NCBI GenBank assembly: GCA_964613215.1
Contig: CAZTHK010000002.1
Span: 62,001-126,000, forward strand
Reading direction: 5' to 3'
Source of the DNA: CAZTHK01 sp964613215
Lineage (GTDB): Bacteria > Krumholzibacteriota > Krumholzibacteriia > Krumholzibacteriales > CAZTHK01
DNA length: 64,000 bases
The translations under genes were made by a program, and so were the position numbers. Numbering within the stretch: the first letter of the stretch is position 1; each line of letters starts with the position of its first letter. The notes beneath the pieces were generated by a model. It was not told where the DNA came from, did no database searches, and was given only the letters and a program-made list of their open reading frames with translations. Below are positions 26,143 to 34,435 of the stretch, piece after piece.

Positions 26143-26745
26143 ATGAAAGAAGCGGAGAAATATATTGACCGGATTAACTGCGAACTGGAAGAGCTGAAGA
26201 ATCTTCTGGAGGATTTTCCCGGCAGCGAGCTTGAAAAAGTTGTTTCAATGGGGGAGATTATATCCGGAGCGATAATAAAGGGTAATGTAGTATTTACCTG
26301 CGGTAATGGAGGTAGTGCCGCCGATGCCCAGCACATCGCCGGAGAACTGGTGGGGCGGTTCAGACGGAAGATAAAGGGCTATAAAGCATTTGCCATGACC
26401 ACCAACAGCTCTGTAATTACAGCGCTGGCCAATGACTTCTCTTACTCGGAGGTATTCTCCAGGCAGCTGGAAAGTGTGGGACACCGCGGGGATGTTCTTC
26501 TGGCACTATCCACCAGCGGGTCTTCTCCCAATGTGGTGGAGGCGGTTGAGACAGCAGCTTCCATGGGCGTGACATCCCTGGCTTTATCTGGAAAGGATGG
26601 CGGTAAACTGGCGGAGAGGGCAGATCTGGCTGTGGTGGTACCTCACCATGATTTTGCCAGGATTCAGGAAATTCACATGACCCTGGGGCATATTCTCTGC
26701 GGCCTGGTGGAGGAGATGGTTATGGCCGGGCGCGAGAAGGTCTGA
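26143..26745 (+). CDS. gmhA: phosphoheptose isomerase / DiaA-like SIS protein
   Basis: A 200-residue SIS-domain protein with GNGGSAADAQHIAGELVGRF, the hallmark of GmhA, which turns sedoheptulose 7-phosphate into D-glycero-D-manno-heptose 7-phosphate for LPS core. STSGSSPNVVEAV and the C-terminal QEIHMTLGHILCGLVE (catalytic Glu and His) also fit. A TTG at 26131 is in frame, but the ATG at 26143 has GAGAGGC just before it. DiaA (replication initiation) is a close relative; the neighbouring glycan genes favour GmhA. Confidence 0.88.
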   Translation: MKEAEKYIDRINCELEELKNLLEDFPGSELEKVVSMGEIISGAIIKGNVVFTCGNGGSAADAQHIAGELVGRFRRKIKGYKAFAMTTNSSVITALANDFSYSEVFSRQLESVGHRGDVLLALSTSGSSPNVVEAVETAASMGVTSLALSGKDGGKLAERADLAVVVPHHDFARIQEIHMTLGHILCGLVEEMVMAGREKV

Positions 26746-26817
26746 TCTTTCAGGTGCCTGCTCTCTTTCTAAATAAGATAAGACTACTTACTTGTCTGTT
26801 TAACTGGGAAAACTGGC

Positions 26818-27978
26818 ATGGTGAAAATATTACAGCTGTGTGCGGTCGATTTTACCGCATATCATCTTCTCAGGCCTCTGGGCATTGCCCTGAGGGAGGA
26901 GGGTTACCGGGTAGCCTTCTGCTGTTCCCCGGGGGAAGGGCTGGAGGAGTTGAGGAGAGAGGGTTTTGACACCTTCGCCATACCGGTGTCCCGTAACTAC
27001 AATATATTCAGGCATACCGTTTCCTTCTTCAGGATGTTGAGACTGTTCCGTAGAGAGAGGTTTCAACTGATACATACCCACACGCCGGTGGCTGGTCTTA
27101 TCGGCAGGGTGGCTGCCTGGATGGCCGGAGTGCCGGTGGTGGTATATACTGCTCACGGATTTTACTTTCATGACCGGATGGGATTTGCGGTTAAAAAGCT
27201 GTTTATCTGGCTGGAGAAGCTGGCGGGCATGCTCTCCGATGTGATATTCGTTCAGAGTGAGGAGGATTGGAGAGAAGCGGCAAGAGAGGGGGTTGCTCCG
27301 GAGGATAAGCTTATTCATATAGGGAATGGGGTTGATCCGGACCAGTTCGGAGATAATGTGACCAGCCGGGACAGGGCCGACCGGATAAAAGAATTCGGGA
27401 TCGAGGGAGAAACCGTAGTGGGGTATGTGGGACGTATAGTCTATGAGAAGGGGGTGAGGGAACTGATAGAGGCTGCCGGAAGGATAAACAGGAAGTTTCC
27501 CCGGACCAGGTTTATAATGGTGGGAGATCCACTGCCCAGTGACCGGGATGGATGCCTGGAGGAGATCAACAGAATGAGGAGGGAACTGGGTCTGGAAGAG
27601 GTACTGGATTTGACCGGTTACCGGAAGGATATTCCCCAGCTTATGTCTATCTTTGATATCTTCGTATTACCCAGCTACAGGGAGGGAATGCCGCGGTCTC
27701 TGATAGAGGCGATGGCTTCCGGATTGCCGGTGGTGGCCACCGATATAAGAGGTTGCCGGGAGGAAGTTAAGAATGAAGTGACCGGCCTTCTGGTTCCGCC
27801 CCGGAATGCGGAGGCATTGGCGGATGCAGTGGAGCGGTTGATTGCATCCCCGGAGGAGGCTTCCAGGATGGGTAAACAGGGACGAAAGAGAGCGGAATCG
27901 GAGTTTGACCAGAGTGAGGTAATATCCATACAGCTATCCGAACTCAACCGCCTGATCGGTGAAAAGATCCAGAAATAG
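26818..27978 (+). CDS. family 4 glycosyltransferase
   Basis: 386 residues, GT-B fold. The N-terminal half has AYHLLRPLGIALREEGYRV and HTHTPVAGLIGRVAA; the C-terminal half has VGYVGRIVYEKGVRELIEA and the nucleotide-sugar site PSYREGMPRSLIEAMA with the E-x7-E pattern. The resemblance to CapM/PelF-type enzymes is good; donor and acceptor cannot be read from sequence. It lies between gmhA and the WecA-like fusion in the surface glycan cluster. Confidence 0.88.
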   Translation: MVKILQLCAVDFTAYHLLRPLGIALREEGYRVAFCCSPGEGLEELRREGFDTFAIPVSRNYNIFRHTVSFFRMLRLFRRERFQLIHTHTPVAGLIGRVAAWMAGVPVVVYTAHGFYFHDRMGFAVKKLFIWLEKLAGMLSDVIFVQSEEDWREAAREGVAPEDKLIHIGNGVDPDQFGDNVTSRDRADRIKEFGIEGETVVGYVGRIVYEKGVRELIEAAGRINRKFPRTRFIMVGDPLPSDRDGCLEEINRMRRELGLEEVLDLTGYRKDIPQLMSIFDIFVLPSYREGMPRSLIEAMASGLPVVATDIRGCREEVKNEVTGLLVPPRNAEALADAVERLIASPEEASRMGKQGRKRAESEFDQSEVISIQLSELNRLIGEKIQK

Positions 27979-28050
27979 CTTGTCTGGCTCGAATCCATTA
28001 CATTATGATTATCATTTATACTGGTTGAGATATTCAGAGAATTCAGGCCC

Positions 28051-30546
28051 ATGTTTGATGTACTGTTATTTATACAGAGTGCTTTAATCTCTTTCCTGCT
28101 GACCGGGGTATTATTGCGGTTTTCCCTGAAACGCCGGCTACTGGATATACCCAACCATAGATCTTCACATCAGGTGGCCAAGCCCAGACTGGGAGGTATG
28201 GCCATTGTCATTTCCTTCTATCTCACCTGTTTGACCTATTTCCTGATCAAGGGATGGACCTTCCAGGCTCAATTCCTGTGGACAGGCTACCTGGCCGGGG
28301 GAGGTTTCCTCACCGCAGTGGGATTAGTCGATGATGTTAAGCAACTCAGCGCTAAGGTAAAATTGGTGGCACACATTGCTGCAGCGGTGATGGTTATATG
28401 GGCGGGCGGTGTCATTTCAGTGGCCAGGCTGCCCCTGGTAGGAGCCATAGAACTGGGGCCGTTTTCCATACCGGTTACCATACTGTGGATAGTGGCACTT
28501 ATTAATTTTTATAATTTCATAGACGGGATTGACGGGCTGGCGGCCGGCATTGCCATTATTGCCTCACTGTTTCTCATGGCCATTGGAGTAACTGCCGGTA
28601 TTAATGGAAGTGGTATAATATTTGTTATCCTGGCCGGAGCAAGTTTCGGTTTTCTGCGTTACAATCTCCCCCCTGCCCGCATTTTTATGGGTGATGCGGG
28701 AAGCACATTCATTGGCTTTACTTTTGCGGTGATGGCGGTGTTCAACTCACCCAAAGGCATTCCGGTAGTGGTTACCCTGCTGTTGCTGGGTGGGGTTATC
28801 GGCGATGCAGCCATAACCCTGCTGAGAAGGGTAATAAATCGAAAGAGGATATTTTCTCCTCACCGGACCCACTATTATCAGCGGTTGACCGATCTGGGGC
28901 TTTCACACAAGCAGGTTACCCTGCTGGAGTATCTGGTAGCTATTCTGCTGGGGGTGAGCGCTCTGTTCATATTCCACAGCGACAGGGTCTTTGTTGTTAT
29001 TCTTTCGGTAATATGGATCGGGTTTTTCCTCTGGACGGTGGTAAAGATTCGAAAGATGGAGCAGGGAGAGGGATTTCTATGGAGAAGCAGAACCCTGGCC
29101 ATTGCCGTCACCGATCTTTTCTTCATCGGGTGCAGTTATGTGTTGAGCTATTATCTAAGGCTTAATTTCAGGTTTCCTCAGGCCGAAACAGCCTCCATGC
29201 TGACCAGTATCCCAATAGTTCTGGTGATCAGGACATTCACATTCTACTATTACGGGCTGTACCGGGGGGTATGGAGATACACTTCATTCAATGACCTGAT
29301 GAAGATCATGAAAGCGGTTACGGTGGGGTCAGTCATCATGGTGGTTTCCTTTACCCTCCTGTTCAGGTTCGAGGCCTTCCCCCGGTCGGTATTCGTAATA
29401 GACTGGTTTATTCTGACAGTTTTTCTGGCTGGCTCAAGAATAGTGGTGAGATGGTTTCATGAACTTCCTCCCAGAGATGAAATTTCAGGCAGAAGGGTGA
29501 TCATAGGAGGGACCGGTACATTCGCCGAACTCCTGCTTGCTGAAATTAAGAGAAAGGGGGGATTCGCACCGGTCGGTTATCTGGATGACAGGGTGGAGAT
29601 GTGGGGCAGAATGGTGCAGGGGTTGGAAGTCCTGGGACCTTTCAGGGATGCAGCAGAAATTGCGGAAAAGAACAGAGTGGATGAGATAATCATTCCGGAG
29701 GCCCACAGTAGTGTGATATCTTCCTCCCTGAGGCGGGAACTGGAGAGCTCCGGAGTGGGGGTAAGGATCATAAATTCACCGGATGCCCTGGAGACAACCG
29801 GGGAAACATCCCCTGAAAGAGAGATTGAGTGGAAGGATGTGGCGGTTACCGGAAACGGGCAACTGGTGAAACGGGCCGGGCAGGTTTTCAGCGGTTCTTC
29901 CAGCCTGGTGGTAATATCCGGGACAGGTGGTTCTGAGGGCGGCCGGCTGAGAGGAAGGGGTAGTTGCCCCCCCGATGTCTGTTACTACGGAGGAGTGCAG
30001 AATAACCGTTCTTATCTTGACCGGATTTTGAGAAAGCACCGTCCTGATTATATATTCGCTGATTTCTCCTGCCATTTCGAGGAGGTTGAAAATCCCGCCG
30101 GTGCCTTCCTCAGAGAGGTGTTATTCCCGCTGGAGAAACTGGCCGGCGCGGTTTCCGGGATGGACGGAGCAACCCTGATAGTATCACTATGCCGGATAGA
30201 TCAGCCGGGCAGCAGGGGGGCGGATTTGCTTCTGGAGGGAATACTGGCAGAAAGATTCAGTGATTATCCGGGACGTTTGATACTGTTGGAATATGGTCCC
30301 GGAGTTTCCCCATCTGGCCTGGTGTATGCAGCTTATGAACTGCTCCGCAGGGGGGGCGGAAGGTACAGGGTCAGGGAGGATGAAGGAGTAGAGACAGACC
30401 ATCTGGGAGAACCTGAAAAGGTCACTGGTGTCAGGGAACTGCTGGGACGGCTGAAAGATGATTTTTCCCGTGGGAACGAGGAGAAGCTGAAGGCTTTAAT
30501 GGATGAGTTCGGACATATCACAGTAATGGTAAGGGATGATAATTAA
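28051..30546 (+). CDS. WecA/MraY-type phosphoglycosyltransferase fused to a FlaA1/CapD-like protein with degraded dehydratase domain
   Basis: 831 residues. Residues 1-330 are a polytopic WecA-like enzyme that would put a sugar-1-phosphate on undecaprenyl phosphate: VDDVKQ (93), NFIDGIDGLAAG (155), FMGDAGST (212) and HRTHYYQRL (271). Residues ~345-470 form a second set of helices with YYGLYRGVWRYTS, as at the N-terminus of FlaA1/CapD/PglF proteins. Residues 480-580 are their CoA-binding-like domain (RRVIIGGTGTFAELL, PVGYLDD). Residues ~617-770 line up with the NAD-dependent 4,6-dehydratase domain but lack its motifs: GTGGSEGG replaces TGAGGSIG, and the lysine of the catalytic site is missing in the segment SRGADLLLE. 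The first half should be active; the last part is probably a non-catalytic relic or binding domain. It overlaps the next gene by 11 bases. Confidence 0.85.
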   Translation: MFDVLLFIQSALISFLLTGVLLRFSLKRRLLDIPNHRSSHQVAKPRLGGMAIVISFYLTCLTYFLIKGWTFQAQFLWTGYLAGGGFLTAVGLVDDVKQLSAKVKLVAHIAAAVMVIWAGGVISVARLPLVGAIELGPFSIPVTILWIVALINFYNFIDGIDGLAAGIAIIASLFLMAIGVTAGINGSGIIFVILAGASFGFLRYNLPPARIFMGDAGSTFIGFTFAVMAVFNSPKGIPVVVTLLLLGGVIGDAAITLLRRVINRKRIFSPHRTHYYQRLTDLGLSHKQVTLLEYLVAILLGVSALFIFHSDRVFVVILSVIWIGFFLWTVVKIRKMEQGEGFLWRSRTLAIAVTDLFFIGCSYVLSYYLRLNFRFPQAETASMLTSIPIVLVIRTFTFYYYGLYRGVWRYTSFNDLMKIMKAVTVGSVIMVVSFTLLFRFEAFPRSVFVIDWFILTVFLAGSRIVVRWFHELPPRDEISGRRVIIGGTGTFAELLLAEIKRKGGFAPVGYLDDRVEMWGRMVQGLEVLGPFRDAAEIAEKNRVDEIIIPEAHSSVISSSLRRELESSGVGVRIINSPDALETTGETSPEREIEWKDVAVTGNGQLVKRAGQVFSGSSSLVVISGTGGSEGGRLRGRGSCPPDVCYYGGVQNNRSYLDRILRKHRPDYIFADFSCHFEEVENPAGAFLREVLFPLEKLAGAVSGMDGATLIVSLCRIDQPGSRGADLLLEGILAERFSDYPGRLILLEYGPGVSPSGLVYAAYELLRRGGGRYRVREDEGVETDHLGEPEKVTGVRELLGRLKDDFSRGNEEKLKALMDEFGHITVMVRDDN

Positions 30547-31765
30547 AAGCCAGGTTATTACAAAATCGATCACCCAAGGCCTGTTGTTTTTTCTGCTCTG
30601 TCTGTTCGTTTTTTTCTCCACCTTCTCCATAGCAGGGGCTCAGAGCAGCCTGGCCATGTGCCTGTTTGTTTGGCTGATCCTGCTGATATCCGGCAGGTCT
30701 GCGGGGTGGCATAGAACCATTCTGGATATTCCCATAGCACTGTTTGTTATAGTTTCCCTCCTATCGGCTGTATTCTCGTATAACCCCTCCCAGGCCACAG
30801 GTAATCTTAAGAATCTTCTACTGGTAAGTATCATATATCTGATCGGTTTTAATGTCCCGGGGAGAAAGCAGAGGAGTACCCTGCTGATCATTCTGGCCAT
30901 ATCCGGTACAGCTTCGGCGCTGTTCGGAGTGATTACATATTTTCTGGGAATGGGGGAGGGTGCTCTGGGCAGAACACCGGGCCCCTTTTCCACAGCTATG
31001 ACATACGGTGGTGTCCTGCTTCTTCTATGTTCATGTTTCCTGGCCCTGGGGATGGGAGAGAAGCTCAGGAAGAAGGACCGTATTATCTTCCTGTCCTGTG
31101 CTATCACCGGCCTGGCAGCCCTGTTCTATTCTTTTACCCGGAGTTCCTGGCTGGGGATGTTTGTTTCGGCAGTGATTATTTTCGCCTATCTTAAGAGGCG
31201 GTGGTTACCCTGGATGATTGCCGCAGTGGTAGTGGTTATAATTTTGCTGCCCTCTCCATACCAGGACAGAATCAGAAGTATATTCGATCCGCAGTTCCGC
31301 ACCAATGTGCAGAGGATTAATATGCTCAAGGGAAGTGCAGCCATGTTCCGGGACCACTGGTTATCAGGAGTTGGAACTGTTGACCTGGCGGAAAAGTACC
31401 GGGAGTACAAGCCGGAGGGAGCAGAGCACATACATGGTCATATGCATAATATCTTTCTACAGATAGCAGTAACCAGGGGAATATTGGGATTGATAACCTT
31501 CTGTTACTTCATTGTCTCCTGTTTCCGGTTGATCCTCTCCAACCTCAGATTGGATCTTCCTCCTCCCGGCCGGGCGCTGGTGGTGGGGAGCCTGGGAGCC
31601 CTCGCCGGATTTCTGGTAAACGGACTGTTCGAGTGGAACTTCGGAGACGCAGAGGTTATCATGCTGCTGTATACTTTGCTCGGTTTTAACCTCTCCATTT
31701 CAATCAGCAGCAGGTCTGGTAAGAGGGTAGATTATGTCCCCGCCCCGGAAGATACCGATCAGTAA
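30536..31765 (+). CDS. O-antigen ligase/polymerase family membrane protein
   Basis: 409 residues with about ten to twelve hydrophobic helices. It has the Wzy_C region with TRSSWLGM and, in the large periplasmic loop, HGHMHNIFLQIAVTRGILGL, the usual H.HN....A..G..G signature of WaaL/Wzy proteins. It either joins the polysaccharide to lipid A core or polymerises it; sequence alone does not decide. The ATG lies inside the last codons of the WecA-like fusion. Confidence 0.86.
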   Translation: MIIKSQVITKSITQGLLFFLLCLFVFFSTFSIAGAQSSLAMCLFVWLILLISGRSAGWHRTILDIPIALFVIVSLLSAVFSYNPSQATGNLKNLLLVSIIYLIGFNVPGRKQRSTLLIILAISGTASALFGVITYFLGMGEGALGRTPGPFSTAMTYGGVLLLLCSCFLALGMGEKLRKKDRIIFLSCAITGLAALFYSFTRSSWLGMFVSAVIIFAYLKRRWLPWMIAAVVVVIILLPSPYQDRIRSIFDPQFRTNVQRINMLKGSAAMFRDHWLSGVGTVDLAEKYREYKPEGAEHIHGHMHNIFLQIAVTRGILGLITFCYFIVSCFRLILSNLRLDLPPPGRALVVGSLGALAGFLVNGLFEWNFGDAEVIMLLYTLLGFNLSISISSRSGKRVDYVPAPEDTDQ

Positions 31766-31895
31766 GGGCGGCCTGATAGCACAGAGGGAGGATGAATTAA
31801 GCCGGGGCAGTAATAAATTTGCTTTTTATCCGGGATGGGTCGATCCGGTCACTCATGGGCAGGAAGGTAATTTATCCGCTTTTTGAGTGAAAGTT

Positions 31896-31925
31896 ATGAC
31901 CTGTTTTATTATATACTGTCATAAT
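31896..31925 (+). promoter_or_regulatory. possible promoter of the UbiA-family gene
   Basis: ATGACC (31896-31901), 18-base spacer, CATAAT (31920-31925), 86 bases before the gene. In the same 246-base gap TCACTCA and TGAGTGA form a loose inverted repeat about 30 bases apart. Confidence 0.4.
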
Positions 31926-32011
31926 TTCATGCGGATGGATTGATTTTTTACTGGTATTAACAGTCCCTGTTGCAGTAGGGTGATATTTCGAAACTGCGGG
32001 AGTAGATTGAT

Positions 32012-32911
32012 ATGAAGGTAATCTGGTACATTCTGGTTTCAATGAGGCCGCGTCAGTGGATTAAGAATTCAATACTATTCGCCGGCCTGGTCTTCTCTCT
32101 GCATTTTCTGGAGACTGATTTGATAATCAGAAGTGTTTCTGCATTTATCCTGTTCTGTCTCCTTGCCGGTTCTATCTATCTTATCAACGATGTGTTCGAC
32201 CGGGAAAAGGACAGGCAGCATCCCTCCAAGAAGGACAGGCCCATTGCCTCGGGCAAGCTGGGAACCGGCACCGCTGCAACAGTGGGAGTGATACTGATAA
32301 TCTTTTCACTGATCTCCTCCTGGTATGTGGGGGTGGAGTTCTTCTGGTCAGCGCTTGCATTTGTTGCGGTAAACAGCCTCTACTCTGCGGTTCTCAGGGA
32401 AATGGTTATCCTGGATGTTATATCCATAGCTTTCAGTTTTCTGATAAGGGCGGTAGCGGGAGTTGCCGCTCTGGAAAGCAGGCTGCCGGGCATAGAGTTG
32501 TCCCCCTGGCTTCTTATATGTACCCTCTTTCTTTCACTCTTTCTGGCCATAAGCAAGAGAAGATACGAGAACCGCAGCTTGCTGGAAGCAGGTAAACACA
32601 GAAGGCCCCTGAAGGAGTACTCCGCCAACCTTCTGGACCAGCTGATAGTGTTTTCAGCCACCGCTTCCGTTATTTCCTATTCCATATACACGGTATGGCC
32701 CCAGACAGTGGAAAAATTTCAGACCGATCATCTGGTCTACACCATACCCTTTGTAGTCTTTGGCATAATGAGGTATCTTTATCTGGTTTATACCGAGGAG
32801 AAGGGGGGCGACCCCTCCCGGGTCCTGATTATGGAGAAGGCTATTCTGATAGATGTTTTTGCCTGGTTTGTAGCAGTGCTCTGGATACTCTCCCGTTCCC
32901 CCATGACCTGA
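32012..32911 (+). CDS. UbiA-family prenyltransferase, decaprenyl-phosphate phosphoribosyltransferase-like
   Basis: 299 residues with about eight to nine helices. The start SMRPRQWIKNSILFAGLVFS and the Asp-rich motif NDVFDREKDRQHP with KKDRPIASG are hallmarks of the UbiA subfamily that transfers phosphoribose from PRPP to decaprenyl phosphate (Rv3806c type). The second conserved segment is SKRRYENRSLLEAGKHRRPL. The acceptor could be another polyprenyl phosphate. Lack of a neighbouring DprE-type gene leaves the product open; it follows the surface glycan genes and may supply an activated pentose. Confidence 0.8.
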   Translation: MKVIWYILVSMRPRQWIKNSILFAGLVFSLHFLETDLIIRSVSAFILFCLLAGSIYLINDVFDREKDRQHPSKKDRPIASGKLGTGTAATVGVILIIFSLISSWYVGVEFFWSALAFVAVNSLYSAVLREMVILDVISIAFSFLIRAVAGVAALESRLPGIELSPWLLICTLFLSLFLAISKRRYENRSLLEAGKHRRPLKEYSANLLDQLIVFSATASVISYSIYTVWPQTVEKFQTDHLVYTIPFVVFGIMRYLYLVYTEEKGGDPSRVLIMEKAILIDVFAWFVAVLWILSRSPMT

Positions 32912-32932
32912 GCAGGATTTGTTCGGTATAAT
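32903..32932 (+). promoter_or_regulatory. possible promoter of ispE-spoVG
   Basis: ATGACC (32903-32908), 18-base spacer, perfect TATAAT (32927-32932), starting over the previous stop codon; about 150 bases of leader before ispE. The same -35 hexamer and spacing occur ahead of the UbiA-family gene. Confidence 0.4.
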
Positions 32933-33085
32933 TACCGGGTCAGGGCGGTATAAGCCTGGCCGGCAGACGGATTGACATTGTTATATCCGGTGATGACTGC
33001 AACTATTGGTTGCCGGGTGACCTATCATCTGCAGAAGGGTAAACAGCAGGGCTGACCGGGGGCACAAGACAGTGACTGAGTTGCC

Positions 33086-33961
33086 ATGATAGTGATTAAA
33101 ACATCGGCCAAGATTAATCTCTATTTGAGAGTTATGGGTAAACGGCCTGATGGTTATCACCAGCTGGAAACCCTTTACCAGCCGGTGAGCCTCTATGACC
33201 GGGTGGAGTTGAACAGAAGAAATGACGGAGTGGGGATAGAGGGAAACCATCCCTCCGTTCCGTGGAATGAAACAAATATCTGTGTTAAGGCTGCCCGGAG
33301 GGTGATGGAACGGGCCGGCCTGAAAAAGGGTGTGGATATAAGGGTGAGCAAGGGGATACCAGCAGGTGCTGGATTGGGTGGGGGGAGCAGCAATGCAGCT
33401 GCCACTATTGTAGGAATAAATATATTGTACCGCCTTAATCTATCCAGGGAGGAGTTAATAAATATTGGTTCGGAGGTGGGGAGCGATGTGCCCTTTTTTA
33501 TTTACGGCAGACCGGCGGTGGGAAGGGGAAGGGGTGATTTGCTGCAACCGGCGGCTGGATTGTCTGGAGGATATGTGTTGATAGTAAAACCGGATGTTTC
33601 TGTTTCCACCCGTTGGGCTTACCGAAAATTAAATAAAGTGTTGACAAGCCGTGATTCCGGGAATAGACTGAATGTTTTAAAGGCGGGGTTGGCGAAATTT
33701 CCGGAGGTCAAGCTGAACAGCTGTAACAGCTTCGAGGAGGTTGCAACCGAAGCTTTCCCGGAAATCAGGGAAGTTCTTAACGAACTGAGAGAGGAGGATG
33801 CGATACTCTGTGCCATGAGTGGCAGCGGATCGGCCTGTTTTGCAGTATTCAGCGAGGAGAGAAAAGCACAGGAAGCTTTAGAGCGTCAGACCGGAAGGAG
33901 AAAAGTTGCAGAGATCACCCGGCCGGTTAACAGGACCATGGAGCTTCCGCAGGAGGATTGA
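33086..33961 (+). CDS. ispE: 4-diphosphocytidyl-2-C-methyl-D-erythritol kinase
   Basis: IspE phosphorylates CDP-methylerythritol in the MEP route to isoprenoids. The 291-residue GHMP kinase has SAKINLYLRVMGKRPDGYH at the start, the ATP loop PAGAGLGGGSSNAA at about 91-104, GSDVPFF with the catalytic Asp, and GSGSACFAVF near the end. It is followed by spoVG after 24 bases, as in many Gram-positive and other bacteria. Confidence 0.95.
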   Translation: MIVIKTSAKINLYLRVMGKRPDGYHQLETLYQPVSLYDRVELNRRNDGVGIEGNHPSVPWNETNICVKAARRVMERAGLKKGVDIRVSKGIPAGAGLGGGSSNAAATIVGINILYRLNLSREELINIGSEVGSDVPFFIYGRPAVGRGRGDLLQPAAGLSGGYVLIVKPDVSVSTRWAYRKLNKVLTSRDSGNRLNVLKAGLAKFPEVKLNSCNSFEEVATEAFPEIREVLNELREEDAILCAMSGSGSACFAVFSEERKAQEALERQTGRRKVAEITRPVNRTMELPQED

Positions 33962-33985
33962 GACAATAACGGCCAGGGGGGGCAT

Positions 33986-34279
33986 ATGGAAATAACTGAG
34001 ATCAGAATTTCGCTACGTGATGAGAGTAAATTGAAGGCTTTTGTAAGTATCACCCTGGATAACTGCTTTGTGATACGCGGACTGAAAGTCATCAGCGGGA
34101 CAAATGGGACTTTCATCGCCATGCCGAGCCGGAAACGTCGCGATGGATCCTATCAAGACGTTGCTCATCCTATAAACTCAGAGACACGCACCTGGATGGA
34201 AGAACAAATACTCAAGGCATACGAAGAAGAGAAAGAAAAGCTTGATACCGAAGCAAGTATCGAAGTTGCTGAAGAATAG
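33986..34279 (+). CDS. spoVG: SpoVG family RNA/DNA-binding regulator
   Basis: A 97-residue SpoVG: EITEIRI, LKAFVSITLDNCFVIRGLKVI, and the signature GTFIAMPSRKRRDGSYQDVAHPI, with an acidic C-terminal helix. SpoVG binds nucleic acids and acts as a global regulator; it occurs widely outside spore formers, so it is no evidence of sporulation. The CAGGGGGGGC before the ATG is a strong ribosome binding site. Confidence 0.95.
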   Translation: MEITEIRISLRDESKLKAFVSITLDNCFVIRGLKVISGTNGTFIAMPSRKRRDGSYQDVAHPINSETRTWMEEQILKAYEEEKEKLDTEASIEVAEE

Positions 34280-34308
34280 AGAAGATTGTATTTGTTTTTA
34301 GAATTTAT

Positions 34309-34379
34309 TGGGGCGTCGTCAAGTGGCAAGACACGGGATTTTGGGTCCCGCATCGGAGGTTCGAATCCTCCCGCCCCAG
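34309..34379 (+). tRNA. tRNA-Gln(TTG)
   Basis: Acceptor TGGGGCG (34309-34315) pairs with CGCCCCA (34372-34378); discriminator G34379. Anticodon stem CGGGA/TCCCG with loop TTTTGGG, anticodon TTG. T arm GGAGGTTCGAATCCTCC. CCA is not encoded. It sits between spoVG and prs. Confidence 0.94.
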
Positions 34380-34396
34380 ATAGAAATAAGTGAGTG

Positions 34397-34419
34397 GTGA
34401 CCAGGTGGTCACTTTTTTT
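34397..34419 (+). terminator. intrinsic terminator between tRNA-Gln and prs, touching the prs leader
   Basis: GTGACC (34397-34402), loop AGGT, GGTCAC (34407-34412) and seven T. It ends only three bases before the prs ribosome binding site GGAGGT (34422-34427). Transcripts from the tRNA promoter would end here unless read-through is allowed, so it may act as an attenuator for prs. Confidence 0.8.
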
Positions 34420-34435
34420 ATGGAGGTAGTGATAA

